In this document: piece after piece, positions 1-7,686 of the stretch
Position numbering within the stretch: the stretch's first letter is position 1
How the letters are laid out: each line of letters starts with the position of its first letter
DNA from: Actinomycetospora callitridis
Lineage (GTDB): Bacteria > Actinomycetota > Actinomycetes > Mycobacteriales > Pseudonocardiaceae
Direction: 5' to 3'
Length of the DNA stretch: 64,000 nucleotides
Assembly (NCBI RefSeq): GCF_028737265.1
Contig: NZ_JAQZAK010000002.1
Location: forward strand, 434,001 to 498,000
The notes under the pieces: model-generated
Seen by the model: only the letters and a program-made list of their open reading frames with translations
Told to the model about the DNA's origin: nothing
Database searches by the model: none
Position numbers and translations under genes: made by a program

Positions 1-372
1 GACGCTCTCGGCGAACTCGCGGTGGCTGCGCTCGATGCGGGGCCGCTCGTCCGCGTAGATCTTGCGGGTCGTCGCCACCCACCGCACGCGTGCGGGCGGA
101 TCGTCGTCGAAGAGCAGGAGCCCGTGCTGGGCGACCCGGCCCCGCAGCTCGAGCGGCGCGGAGTCGAGCACCAGCAGGTCCACGCCGGGTGGGAGCAGGA
201 CGTCGAAGGACGCCGGGGCGTCCACGCCCCACCAGGCGGCGACGTCGACGTCGGAGTCCACACGCGCCGTCCCCCGCGCGCGGCTGCCGTGCAGCAGGGC
301 GAACCGCGCCCCGGCCTCCCGGAGGAGCCGCACGATCTCGTCGCGCTCCGCGAGCGGAAGGTCGGACGTCAC
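1..372 (-). CDS. MNT-type nucleotidyltransferase domain protein (partial, runs off left edge)
   Basis: Reading the minus strand from a GTG at 372 gives an open frame that runs uninterrupted past base 1, so only the first 124 residues are visible. It contains a minimal nucleotidyltransferase signature: an HGSRARG loop near residue 25, followed by a DSDVDV segment supplying two metal-binding acidic residues (the GSx10DxD pattern). Proteins of this fold transfer nucleotides; many are antitoxins of HEPN toxins. No HEPN partner is visible, but it could lie beyond the edge. A second MNT gene sits about 1.1 kb away at 1476. It is divergent from the SGNH esterase gene across about 150 bp. The start is chosen because no earlier in-frame start looked better and there is no clear ribosome site. 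Function beyond the fold is not assigned. Confidence 0.75.
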   Translation of the reverse strand, partial: MTSDLPLAERDEIVRLLREAGARFALLHGSRARGTARVDSDVDVAAWWGVDAPASFDVLLPPGVDLLVLDSAPLELRGRVAQHGLLLFDDDPPARVRWVATTRKIYADERPRIERSHREFAESV

Positions 373-524
373 GGTGCGAGTGTGGCACGAGCGGACCGCC
401 GTGACCTGCGGCTCTCCAAAGCTCCGGCGTGACCCGCGCCGAGGCGCGTCGTTGTGCGGAGGCGGCCCTCCGGCGGCGCGACCCGCGCCGCGCCGACGGG
501 GGTCGGGCCCTAGGAGGACGCACC

Positions 525-1421
525 GTGGCACCGATCGGACTCCTGCGGCGCGGGCTCGTGACGGTGATCGCCGCGGTCGGGTTGGCGGCCCTGGGCGTGC
601 CGGCCGCACTCGGCGAGGATGAGGGCCACGTCGGGTCGGGCGCCGTCGAGTACGTCAACATGGGCGACAGCTACAGCGCAGCCAGCGGTGTCCTGCCGCC
701 CGCGCCCGGCGCGTCGCCCCAATGCCTGCAATCGGCCCGCAACTGGGGCCACGTGCTCGCCGACCGGTGGGAGTACGACCTCACCGACGTCTCCTGCGGC
801 GCCGCCGAGACCCGCCACTACACCGAGGCGCAGTTCCCCGGCGTCCCGCCGCAGGTCGAGGCCCTCTCGGAGGCGACCGACGTCGTCACGATGACCATCG
901 GCGGCAACGACAGCGGCGTGTTCATCGGCACCATCCAGGCATGCGCGACCGCCGCGGCGGCCACCGCCGGCACCGGCAACCCCTGCGAGGAGCAGAACGG
1001 CGACCGGTTCACCGACACCATCGAGAACGTCACCTACCCCGACCTGGTCGAGGCGCTCGAGACCGTCAAGGCCGCCGCCCCGAACGCCCGGGTCGCGATC
1101 GCCGGCTACCTGCAAATCCTCCCCGCCGAGCGGGGCTGCTATCCGGTCATGCCGGTGGCCTCCGGCGACGTCGGCTACATCAACGACATCCAGGCCACCC
1201 TCAACGACGCCGTCCGCCGCGCCGCCGAGGCCACCGACGTCACCTACGTCGACGTCACCGAGGCCTCCCAAGGCCACGACGCGTGCCGGCCGATCGGCAC
1301 CCGCTGGGTCGAACCCGCCGTCGGCGGCACCAACGCCGTGGTCGTGCACCCCAACGCCCTCGGCGAGCAGGCCATGGCCGAGCGGGCCGCTGCCGAGCTC
1401 GGCACTGCGGCGCGCGGCTGA
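525..1421 (+). CDS. Secreted SGNH/GDSL-family esterase or lipase
   Basis: A 298-residue exported hydrolase. The N-terminus is basic then hydrophobic (residues 1-30), a likely signal peptide. Block I is GDSYS near residues 47-51 with the nucleophilic serine at about 49. The GGND motif follows at about residue 125, and a VVHPN block near the C-terminus supplies the catalytic histidine. Six or so cysteines in the mature part suggest disulfides, as in the Streptomyces scabies-type esterases and related actinobacterial lipases. The GTG at 525 is preferred over an upstream in-frame start at 429 because an AGGAGGA ribosome site lies 6-7 nt before it and because it places the signal peptide at the N-terminus. 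It probably hydrolyses ester bonds of lipids or acylated glycans outside the cell; the substrate is unknown. Confidence 0.85.
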   Translation: MAPIGLLRRGLVTVIAAVGLAALGVPAALGEDEGHVGSGAVEYVNMGDSYSAASGVLPPAPGASPQCLQSARNWGHVLADRWEYDLTDVSCGAAETRHYTEAQFPGVPPQVEALSEATDVVTMTIGGNDSGVFIGTIQACATAAAATAGTGNPCEEQNGDRFTDTIENVTYPDLVEALETVKAAAPNARVAIAGYLQILPAERGCYPVMPVASGDVGYINDIQATLNDAVRRAAEATDVTYVDVTEASQGHDACRPIGTRWVEPAVGGTNAVVVHPNALGEQAMAERAAAELGTAARG

Positions 1422-1462
1422 CGCCGGCTCCGCGACGCCCGGGGATCCTGGGTGGGAAGCGG

Positions 1463-1468
1463 TACCGT
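1463..1468 (+). promoter_or_regulatory. Putative -10 box for leaderless mntA-hepT transcript
   Basis: TACCGT lies 7 nt before the ATG at 1476. With a transcription start about 7 nt downstream of a TAnnnT hexamer, the mRNA would begin at the start codon. No Shine-Dalgarno sequence is seen before this ATG. The same geometry recurs before 54924 and 62123. Confidence 0.45.
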
Positions 1469-1475
1469 GCGGCAC

Positions 1476-1877
1476 ATGGAGCCCGCTGAGCTCTCCGCGG
1501 CCCTCGCCGACGACCCGGCCATCGCCGGGGTCGGTGTCCTGGCGCTCCACGGCTCCCGCGCCCGCGGCGACGCCGCGCCCACCGCCGACTGGGACCTCGC
1601 CTACCTCGCCGACGACCGCGAGGGCGCGCCCTCGCCGGACCCGGTCGCCCTCGCGGTCGCGCTGACCAGGGTCCTCGGGACCGACGACGTCGACCTCGTC
1701 GACCTCGCCACTGCCAGCGCGCTGTTGCGGTTCCGTGCCGCCCGGGACGGGGTGCTGTTGCTCGAGGCACGTCCGGAGGCGTTCCTCGATTTCCGCCTCG
1801 AGGCGGTGCGGTTCTGGTGCGACGCGGGTCCGGTCATCCGCGCCGCGCAGGCCGACGTCCTGGCCTCCCTCGGATGA
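1476..1877 (+). CDS. mntA: MntA-like antitoxin, minimal nucleotidyltransferase
   Basis: A 133-residue single-domain nucleotidyltransferase. HGSRARG followed by ten residues after GS and then DWD gives the complete GSx10DxD active-site motif of MntA proteins. In characterised MntA-HepT systems (type VII toxin-antitoxin) the antitoxin transfers AMP onto a tyrosine next to the toxin active site. The next gene, overlapping by 4 bp (ATGA), encodes a HEPN protein with exactly that tyrosine, which supports the pairing. An in-frame GTG lies 24 bases upstream, but the ATG at 1476 follows a TACCGT -10-like box at leaderless spacing and is preferred. The domain is cytoplasmic. An alternative role as an unrelated MNT enzyme is unlikely given the operon structure. 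Confidence 0.85.
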   Translation: MEPAELSAALADDPAIAGVGVLALHGSRARGDAAPTADWDLAYLADDREGAPSPDPVALAVALTRVLGTDDVDLVDLATASALLRFRAARDGVLLLEARPEAFLDFRLEAVRFWCDAGPVIRAAQADVLASLG

Positions 1878-2296
1878 GCCGTGCCGTCGACGGCGAGCTC
1901 CTCGCCGAACGCACCGCGACCGTCCTCGCGCACCTCGACCGGGTCGCGGCACATCTCCCGTCCGACCCGGCGGACCTGCGGCCGATGTCCTCCCCCACCG
2001 ACACCGTCGTCCTGCATCTCTGGCAGGCGATCCAGGTCGTGATCGACCTGGCCACGGCGACCTGCGTCCGTCTCGGTCTCGGGAGCCCACCGACCTACGG
2101 CGACGCCTTCCGGCGTCTGGCCGAGGCCGGTCTGCTCGACCCGCAGCTCGGCGCGAGGCTGGCTCGCGCGGCCGCGTTCCGGAACCTCCTTGTGCACGCC
2201 TACGGGCGCCTCGACCTGCAGCGTGTGCACGCCATCGCTCAGTCCGGACCCAACGACCTGCGCGCCTTCCTCGCCGCCCTCCGCGACCAGACGTGA
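1874..2296 (+). CDS. hepT: HepT-like HEPN toxin (RNase)
   Basis: A 140-residue, all-alpha HEPN-domain protein starting at the ATG that overlaps the mntA stop codon. Near the C-terminal third it carries RNLLVHAY, which fits the RX4HXY motif of HepT toxins: Arg and His form the RNase or tRNA-cleaving site and the Tyr is the residue modified by the partner nucleotidyltransferase. Length and gene order (antitoxin first) match the usual MntA-HepT arrangement. No inactivating change is visible in the motif, so the pair looks functional. Target RNA is not predictable from sequence. Confidence 0.85.
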   Translation: MSRAVDGELLAERTATVLAHLDRVAAHLPSDPADLRPMSSPTDTVVLHLWQAIQVVIDLATATCVRLGLGSPPTYGDAFRRLAEAGLLDPQLGARLARAAAFRNLLVHAYGRLDLQRVHAIAQSGPNDLRAFLAALRDQT

Positions 2297-2362
2297 GGGG
2301 TGCTTCCACAGCTGCCCCAGCGGGCCCAGCTGTGTCCTCACGCCCGTCCCCTGCGCTCATCG

Positions 2363-2530
2363 CTACCCGGGGACGGGCCCGCAGCCCATGGCCACGAGCA
2401 ACGCGTCCACCGCTCCGGCGTCGTCCTGCTGCGCGTAGGAGGCCACCGACACGCTCCGGGAGTCGTCCCCCACGGCGCACATACCGGCCAGGGCACTCGC
2501 CCCCGCTACCGCTTCGGCGTGGCCGTGACG
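2363..2530 (-). pseudogene. Remnant of the C-terminus of a paralogue of the 6295-7086 gene
   Basis: On the minus strand this stretch encodes a tail closely matching the last roughly 50 residues of the gene at 6295-7086: the SVSVASYAQ and LLVAMGCGPVP blocks are shared almost exactly, ending at a stop at 2363. Upstream of about 2530 the similarity ends and the frame continues into unrelated sequence antisense to the next gene. There is no start codon or membrane segment for an independent gene. It is read as the surviving 3' end of a duplicated gene after deletion of the rest. Confidence 0.75.
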
Positions 2531-2556
2531 GTCACCCAGGAAGCTGACTGACGGCG

Positions 2557-3426
2557 TCAGTAGCCGAACGGTGAGCACCCTTCCTCGAAGTCGCGCCTCC
2601 CGCGCTCGTCCGGCGGGCCACTTCCCTGGTTCTGGTCGTAGGCGGCCAGCCAGCACTGCTCGCGGGTGCTCGGCAGGGTCGGCCCGTAGTTGTAGTTGCA
2701 GCGCAGCTCGGCGTTCGACATCGGGTCGTCCGTGTCGTACGACCGTTCCTGAGCAGCGCGCTCGGCGAGGCAGCCGTAGGGATCGGCACTCGAGGCGCCG
2801 GAGGTCCCCGAGGCTCCCGACGAGCCGCTGCCCCTCATGCATCCGAGACGCTCGGCGGCGCTGTCCGGGACCACGACGCCGTCGTCCTCGCTCCCGTCGG
2901 TGCAGATGGGTCCCGTACCCATCGCGAGGAACCGCACCGGCGGTCCGAGCGCGTAGATGGTGCGCACGCCGTCGGGCGTCGACGACGACCGGAGCGACAC
3001 CACGGCGAACCCGCCGGCGCACGTAACGGCACTGGTCGGTCGGGCGCCGGCGCCGTAACCGCTCTCAGCGCTACGGAACACCTCGACGAGCTGCTGCGTG
3101 CTCGGGCAGGAGGAACCGCCGGCGGTCGATGTGGTCGGCGCTGCGGGAGACGGAGTGGCGATCGGGACGGGGCCGGGAGGGGCGACGGCTCCCGGGGACC
3201 CGGCGGTCGACACCGGCTGCGCCTGTGGCAGGAGGAACAGCCCGATGAGCGCACCGGTGCCGACCGCGAGGACGGCGAGTAGCAGGGCAACCGCCGCGAG
3301 GCGGACCCGTCGTCGGTCCAAGGTGAAGCCACGCCGCGACGTCGGGGCCGGGCGGCCCGACGGGTCCGCCGAGGTCCTCGGCAGCGGGATGCGCTCGGTG
3401 ATCGCGTCATGGACGGTGTCGGTCAC
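2557..3426 (-). CDS. Single-pass membrane protein with secreted Cys-containing domain, function unknown
   Basis: 289 residues. A short cytoplasmic, Arg-rich N-terminus (about residues 1-44) is followed by one hydrophobic helix (about 45-70), a proline/serine/threonine-rich linker, and an extracytoplasmic domain with about nine cysteines that probably form disulfides. The C-terminal part is rich in Tyr, Asn and Glu and includes a segment with Cys, Asn-Tyr-Asn-Tyr and Trp-Leu-Ala-Ala. No enzyme motif is recognised. The GTG start overlaps the stop of the upstream zinc-ribbon gene (GTGA), so the two are translationally coupled and probably work together. It is the last gene of the minus-strand block that includes the sigma/anti-sigma fusion gene. 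Confidence 0.7.
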   Translation of the reverse strand: MTDTVHDAITERIPLPRTSADPSGRPAPTSRRGFTLDRRRVRLAAVALLLAVLAVGTGALIGLFLLPQAQPVSTAGSPGAVAPPGPVPIATPSPAAPTTSTAGGSSCPSTQQLVEVFRSAESGYGAGARPTSAVTCAGGFAVVSLRSSSTPDGVRTIYALGPPVRFLAMGTGPICTDGSEDDGVVVPDSAAERLGCMRGSGSSGASGTSGASSADPYGCLAERAAQERSYDTDDPMSNAELRCNYNYGPTLPSTREQCWLAAYDQNQGSGPPDERGRRDFEEGCSPFGY

Positions 3427-4352
3427 GCCGCCTCGTTCCGCGCCTTGAGGATGGCGTAGGCCTCGTCGACGGTGCCGACCTGGATCACCACGCCCGTCTG
3501 GTCGGTGAGCAGGGCGAAATAGTCGTACGGCGGCTGCTCGTGGTGCATGACGTCGCGGTCGATCTGTGCGTGCGCGAACTGCCGGACGACCGGGGCCCGC
3601 TCTCGATCCGCGCGCCCGGCAACCCAGAGGCCTCCGCGCGTGACGGCGTAGACCGGCTCCCACAGATCACCGCGTCGGCCGTCGTAGGCGCCCATGAAGC
3701 TGATGTGGTCGGCCGCACCGAGGATCGCGGCGCTCTGCGTGTCGAGGCGGGCGACCAGGGCGTCGGCGACGTCGGTGCGTCTCGCGAGCGCCTCGGGGTT
3801 CCACAGCTTCTTCTGACTCTCGCCGGAGGGATTGAAGCGGTTCCCGCCGAAGTGCGGCTCGAGGCGGTCGGCGAGCTCGAGAGCGTTGGTCCGGGCGACC
3901 TCCACCGTCTCGGTCAGGTCCTCGCGGGTCGCGCGGTCGTGCCAGAGCCGCACGATGATGTCGAGGTCGTACGTCTGCCCCTCCCGATAGAGGTAGAGAC
4001 CGCCGACGAGGTACCGGCCGGCGTTCACCGCGACGTACTGGAACAGCTCCGGGCGCGGCGCGAGCTCCCGGAGGACGACCGCCCGCACCGACACCGCGAC
4101 TCGGCCGCCCGCCGACTCCTCGGTGTCGACGAAGACACTCGTCGTCCCGGCCGGGACGACGATGACGCCCTCCGGATTCCGGTAGACGTCCTCGAAGCGT
4201 CCGTACAGGGTGGCCAAGCATTTCTCCAACGCCCGCGAGGCGGGCGAATCGGGCGGCCCGTGTCCCCCCGACGCCGTCTGGATGTCCACACCGCATCCGC
4301 CGCAGAATCGGTCGCCGTCGTGCAACTGCGCACCGCACCGTGCACACGCCAT
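3423..4352 (-). CDS. Zinc-ribbon protein with a YbjN/secretion-chaperone-like domain
   Basis: 309 residues, cytoplasmic. The N-terminus carries a double-knuckle zinc ribbon (CARCG and CGGCG, two CxxC pairs within about 20 residues). Residues about 40-170 have the alternating strand-helix pattern of small peptide-binding chaperone-like folds of the YbjN/type III chaperone type; this is an inference from pattern, not a firm family match. A second alpha/beta domain (about 200-309) includes FMGAYDGRRGD and ends in a helix. No membrane segment is present, unlike its neighbours. It lies 33 bp downstream of the sigma-fusion gene and overlaps the following membrane-protein gene by 4 bp. A role in sensing or delivering a peptide signal to the membrane partners is a hypothesis only. 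Confidence 0.65.
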   Translation of the reverse strand: MACARCGAQLHDGDRFCGGCGVDIQTASGGHGPPDSPASRALEKCLATLYGRFEDVYRNPEGVIVVPAGTTSVFVDTEESAGGRVAVSVRAVVLRELAPRPELFQYVAVNAGRYLVGGLYLYREGQTYDLDIIVRLWHDRATREDLTETVEVARTNALELADRLEPHFGGNRFNPSGESQKKLWNPEALARRTDVADALVARLDTQSAAILGAADHISFMGAYDGRRGDLWEPVYAVTRGGLWVAGRADRERAPVVRQFAHAQIDRDVMHHEQPPYDYFALLTDQTGVVIQVGTVDEAYAILKARNEAA

Positions 4353-4385
4353 CGTCGTCCCCTCGTCGTGGTGGTCTCAGCTCGG

Positions 4386-5882
4386 TCAGTTCGCCGGTCC
4401 ACCAGGTGCCGGAGTCGGAGCAGTCGGGGTCATCTCGGTCGGCAACGGTTCCGCCGGAGACTGCGGTAGGTCCGGCTCGACGAGCTCAGGAACCGGCGGC
4501 TTGGCCGGCATCCTCTTCTCTGGGCCCATCGGACCCAGAGGAATCGGTGACGCGGAACCCCCGGGTTCCACGGGCGCGACGCCGGGACGGCCCCCCGAGC
4601 CGGGCTCGCTCGGTGCGCCACGGGGAGGCGTCGTGGTCGGCGCGGGTTCCGTCGTGGCGCCCGGCCGGGACGACGTGCGCGGCGAGAGAGGAGGAGCCGG
4701 CGAGGCGGCGCTGCTGGTGCTCGGGGCGACCACGCTCGGCGCCGCGACCGTGGACGTCCCCACCACACCGGCACCCAGGAGGGCTGCGCCCACGATCGCG
4801 GGGATCGCGATGATGGCGCCGACCACCGGGGCGAGAACGGTGGCCGAGGGCGCACCGCCGGACACACCGGCCGGCCACCAGCTGCCCTGGCCGGCTCCCG
4901 CGACCGCGCTGGGATCGCCGCCTGCCTGCTGGAGCAGGGGCGGTGCATCGCGGGCGACGGCGTCGCTCAGCCAGCCCGGAGCGGGCACCACCACGGGCGC
5001 CGAAGCCAGCAGCGCTCGCGGAGACACCAGCCGGTCCCTGGCCTCCCGACACGCGAGGCAGTGCTCGATGTGGCGGTTGACCCGCTTGCGGAGGAGGACG
5101 GTCATGGTGCCGTTCCAGCCGCTCAGGAGCTCGGCGAGCTCGGCGCACCGCTCGGGCTGGTGGCGCGCGACGAGCAGCGCTCCGAGACAGCGTTGGACGG
5201 TGTCGCGGAGCCTCGAGACCAGGGTGTTCGCGTTGGTGGCGCTCAGCCCCAGCGCGTCCGCGAGCTCCGGGCCGTCGAGCCCGTGCCGATAGTGCAGTTC
5301 GAGCACGGCGCGGTCCCGGTCGCTGAGGCCTCCGGCCGCGTCGGCGACCAGCGCCGCCAGCTCGCCGCGAGCAGCCAGCACCTCGGGACCGTCCTCGTCG
5401 GAGGCCCGTTCGGGCAGGACCTCGGCGGGCTGCTCACGTCGACGGCTCCGCAGACGGGCGAGCGCCTCGTGGCGGGCGATCGCATAGAGCCAGGGCCGCA
5501 GCTTGTCGTGCTCGCGCAGCTGAGGCAGGCGGGTCGCCGCGGTACAGAACACGTCCTGCACGCAGTCTGCCGCCGCGTCGGGGTCCCGCAGCATGCCCAG
5601 GCAGAAGCTGTGGAGGGAGTCGCCGTACCGGCGGTAGATCGCCGCGAACGCCGTGGGGTTGTGCGGCGCGGCCGCGGCGAGCGAGGCGTCGCTGACACGC
5701 AGCGGGCCGGTGAACACGTCCGCGGCACGTCGTGGACGTGGGAGGCGTACCCGCAGGGGAATCGGCGAGCGCTCCGATGCCCGCCCGACCGCGATCGGCT
5801 CGGTCTGCAGGTCCGGAACGTCGTCCAAGGCGGACGGGAGCGCCGCGTGGGTCCCGTGGACGCGGGCGCTCTCCAGGGTCAT
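4386..5882 (-). CDS. ECF-type sigma factor fused to anti-sigma-like zinc finger, membrane helix and Pro-rich tail
   Basis: 498 residues from the ATG at 5882. Sigma region 2 spans about residues 77-145 (with DCVQDVF and the RPWLYAIARH motif), region 4 about 185-235 (LSDRDRAVLELHY, a helix-turn-helix). Directly after comes a zinc-binding anti-sigma-type segment with H-x3-C-x2-C at about 271-278, then a single hydrophobic helix at about 350-375, then more than 100 residues of Pro/Ser/Thr-rich sequence expected outside the cell. Ordinary ECF factors are about 180-200 residues and meet their anti-sigma factor as a separate protein; here both are in one chain, so the factor may be membrane-tethered and released by proteolysis or conformational change. 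The first 70 residues are low-complexity and the start is uncertain. Neighbours are zinc-ribbon membrane proteins, likely its regulon or co-sensors. Confidence 0.8.
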   Translation of the reverse strand: MTLESARVHGTHAALPSALDDVPDLQTEPIAVGRASERSPIPLRVRLPRPRRAADVFTGPLRVSDASLAAAAPHNPTAFAAIYRRYGDSLHSFCLGMLRDPDAAADCVQDVFCTAATRLPQLREHDKLRPWLYAIARHEALARLRSRRREQPAEVLPERASDEDGPEVLAARGELAALVADAAGGLSDRDRAVLELHYRHGLDGPELADALGLSATNANTLVSRLRDTVQRCLGALLVARHQPERCAELAELLSGWNGTMTVLLRKRVNRHIEHCLACREARDRLVSPRALLASAPVVVPAPGWLSDAVARDAPPLLQQAGGDPSAVAGAGQGSWWPAGVSGGAPSATVLAPVVGAIIAIPAIVGAALLGAGVVGTSTVAAPSVVAPSTSSAASPAPPLSPRTSSRPGATTEPAPTTTPPRGAPSEPGSGGRPGVAPVEPGGSASPIPLGPMGPEKRMPAKPPVPELVEPDLPQSPAEPLPTEMTPTAPTPAPGGPAN

Positions 5883-6294
5883 CCGGCCCTCACAGCGTCC
5901 CGACCCACGACGACCAGTGCACTCATCCCGCACCCCGCTCTCTCGTGCGGGTGGCCGGCATGGAGCACCGAGCCGCCCGCTGACCCCCCGGTCGGGCGTT
6001 GATCTGCGCATCGCCACGACGCCGCGCAACGTTTCCGATCACCGGTCAGCGGTCGGTGCTCCGCGCCCAACGGCATCGCTCGATCCAGCGGAGATCTTCT
6101 CGAGAAAAGTGTGCGAGTCGTCGGGGGTCGCTGCTCCTACCCGTGTCACCGCCGCCGAGAACGGTCGCGGGCGAGATGCGAGGAGAGCCCGATGTCCCTG
6201 CGTTGCCACTTCCGATCCGCTTCCAGGCCCGAGAACGACGAACCCGGCCGCGATTCATCCTCGCCGGCGGCGACGAGGTGCACCGGCCGTGTGG
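5883..6294. other. 412-bp gap upstream of the sigma-fusion gene
   Basis: No convincing gene on either strand. It separates the two halves of the minus-strand zinc-ribbon block and must hold the promoter of the sigma-fusion gene; an ECF-like GGAAAC element is noted separately. Composition is somewhat less GC-rich than the flanks around 6060-6180. Confidence 0.5.
6010..6036 (-). promoter_or_regulatory. Possible ECF-type promoter of the sigma-fusion gene
   Basis: On the minus strand GGAAAC occurs at 6036-6031, resembling the GGAAC -35 element typical of ECF promoters, with a CGTC element about 10 nt and a CGAT element about 17 nt downstream. It is about 130 nt before the start at 5882. Autoregulation is common for ECF factors. 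One occurrence of a short motif is weak evidence. Confidence 0.28.
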
Positions 6295-7086
6295 TCATGA
6301 GGGCACGGGGCCGCAGCCCATGGCCACGAGCAAGTCGTCCACCGCGCCGGCGTCGTCCCGCTGCGCGTAGGAGGCCACCGACACGCTCCAGTAGTCGTCG
6401 CCCACGACGCACGTGGCGGCAAGCGCACTCCCCCTGCTGCCACTTTCCGTGGCCATGAGGGTCACGCCGCTGCGTGTCAGGGTCACCGGGTACGTCGAGG
6501 GGCTGGACGGGGTCGTCCCGTCCCGACGGAAGGCCAGCCTCAGGTTCGGGTCGGCGTCGACGGCGGCTTGCGGAGCACGGACGAGCACCACGAGGTGCCC
6601 GCCGACCTGTGCCGCGGCGTCCAGGGTCGCGCCGGCGGTGGCGTACGTGCACGCCTGCCCGCCGGTCATCGGGGTCTCCACGAGCGAGGCCACGTCACCC
6701 AGCTGGATCGGACCGACGACACCCTCGAAACCCGGCAACGTACTGCCGGCGGGCGCGTCGCACGGCTGGACGGCCATCAGCGCGGCGGGCGAGGCGAGCA
6801 GGACGGCGCCCAGCGCGAGGACCGCGACCGTCGCCACGGCGACCGCGACCAGGGCGATCGGGCGGCCACGCCCGCCCGACGGCCGCTGCGGTGGGGGTGC
6901 CTGGTCGCCGTGCGGGGGCCTGGTCGGCGGCGGCCCGGGCGGGCCGCCGGGAGGTAGAGGTGCCCGCGGACCGCGTGCGGTCGGCGGCGCCACGCGCGGT
7001 ATCGGCATCGTGACCGGCTCGGCCGACGGGCCGTGCCGCGGCGCACGCGGTGCGGGCGGCATGCGCGGCGGCCGGAGCTCGGTCAC
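6295..7086 (-). CDS. Pro-rich single-pass membrane protein with secreted C-terminal domain, function unknown
   Basis: 263 residues. A proline/arginine-rich cytoplasmic N-terminus (1-85) is followed by one transmembrane helix (about 88-115) and an extracytoplasmic domain with Cys residues at about 122, 158 and 223 and a conserved end block LLVAMGCGPVP. It lacks the zinc ribbon of its neighbours. The domain has the look of small actinobacterial exported sensor or lipoprotein-like domains, but no family is claimed. GTG start overlaps the stop of the upstream zinc-ribbon gene by 4 bp. A truncated copy of its 3' end lies at 2363-2530, so the gene was once duplicated at both ends of this block. Confidence 0.7.
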   Translation of the reverse strand: MTELRPPRMPPAPRAPRHGPSAEPVTMPIPRVAPPTARGPRAPLPPGGPPGPPPTRPPHGDQAPPPQRPSGGRGRPIALVAVAVATVAVLALGAVLLASPAALMAVQPCDAPAGSTLPGFEGVVGPIQLGDVASLVETPMTGGQACTYATAGATLDAAAQVGGHLVVLVRAPQAAVDADPNLRLAFRRDGTTPSSPSTYPVTLTRSGVTLMATESGSRGSALAATCVVGDDYWSVSVASYAQRDDAGAVDDLLVAMGCGPVPS

Positions 7087-7655
7087 GGGGTTCCTCCTGG
7101 CCGTTGGCCGTGCGGTGGGGTCCCCGGCCTGCGCCGGGTCGCGGCACGCGCGGGGAGGCCGATGGCGGCGGCCGCGCCGACGATCATGAGGTTGCGTCCG
7201 AACTCCTGATCGCCGAGCGCGGCGTCGCAGGTCGGGGAGTCCTCGACGACGGACCAGCGTCCGTAGGACGAGACCGTGCACGAGTCGGCCACGGACGCGT
7301 TCGACGAGTACGTGCCCAGGCCGACGAAGAACACGACGACCGCGACCGCGATCCCCGCCCACATCAGCGGCGGGATCGTCCGGGCCCACGCCGGCATGAC
7401 GAACTGTGGCGGCGCTCCCGGTCCGTACGGCACCGGACCGGGAGCGTGCATGCCGGGAGCCATCGGGCGCGGCACCGGCATCGGGGGCACGAGCCGCTGT
7501 CGCGGGATGGCGACGGTGTCGGGCTCGGCCTGCTGTGTCGACGCCCCGCGGGCGGCCCCGCACCCGCCGCAGAAGCGGTCACCGGGCATGCCGAGTGCGC
7601 CGCAGCGCGGGCAGGCCGCCGACGCCGCCGGCCCCGCCGTCAGGTCCCCGAGCAT
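7083..7655 (-). CDS. Small zinc-ribbon membrane protein with two transmembrane helices
   Basis: 190 residues. A zinc ribbon sits at residues about 15-35 (CPRCG, CGGCG), followed by a Pro/Met-rich linker, a transmembrane helix at about 95-115, a short loop with two cysteines (SCTVSS and TCDAA), and a second helix at about 150-165. The topology puts the ribbon and the Arg-rich C-terminus in the cytoplasm with the two-Cys loop outside. The ATG at 7655 is chosen over upstream starts because a GAGGGGAG ribosome site precedes it and the zinc ribbon then begins near the N-terminus as in the neighbours. It is 31 bp downstream of the large polytopic zinc-ribbon gene and coupled to the next gene. Function unknown. 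Confidence 0.72.
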   Translation of the reverse strand: MLGDLTAGPAASAACPRCGALGMPGDRFCGGCGAARGASTQQAEPDTVAIPRQRLVPPMPVPRPMAPGMHAPGPVPYGPGAPPQFVMPAWARTIPPLMWAGIAVAVVVFFVGLGTYSSNASVADSCTVSSYGRWSVVEDSPTCDAALGDQEFGRNLMIVGAAAAIGLPARAATRRRPGTPPHGQRPGGTP

Positions 7656-7686
7656 CGGACTCCCCTCGTCACGTTCCGGGTCGGAC

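Noticed and set aside
510..2480. Long minus-strand open frame of 656 codons across the esterase and MntA-HepT genes
   Set aside because: It is the antisense of genes with clear active-site motifs; its protein is low-complexity Gly/Arg/Val-rich as expected from high-GC antisense frames.
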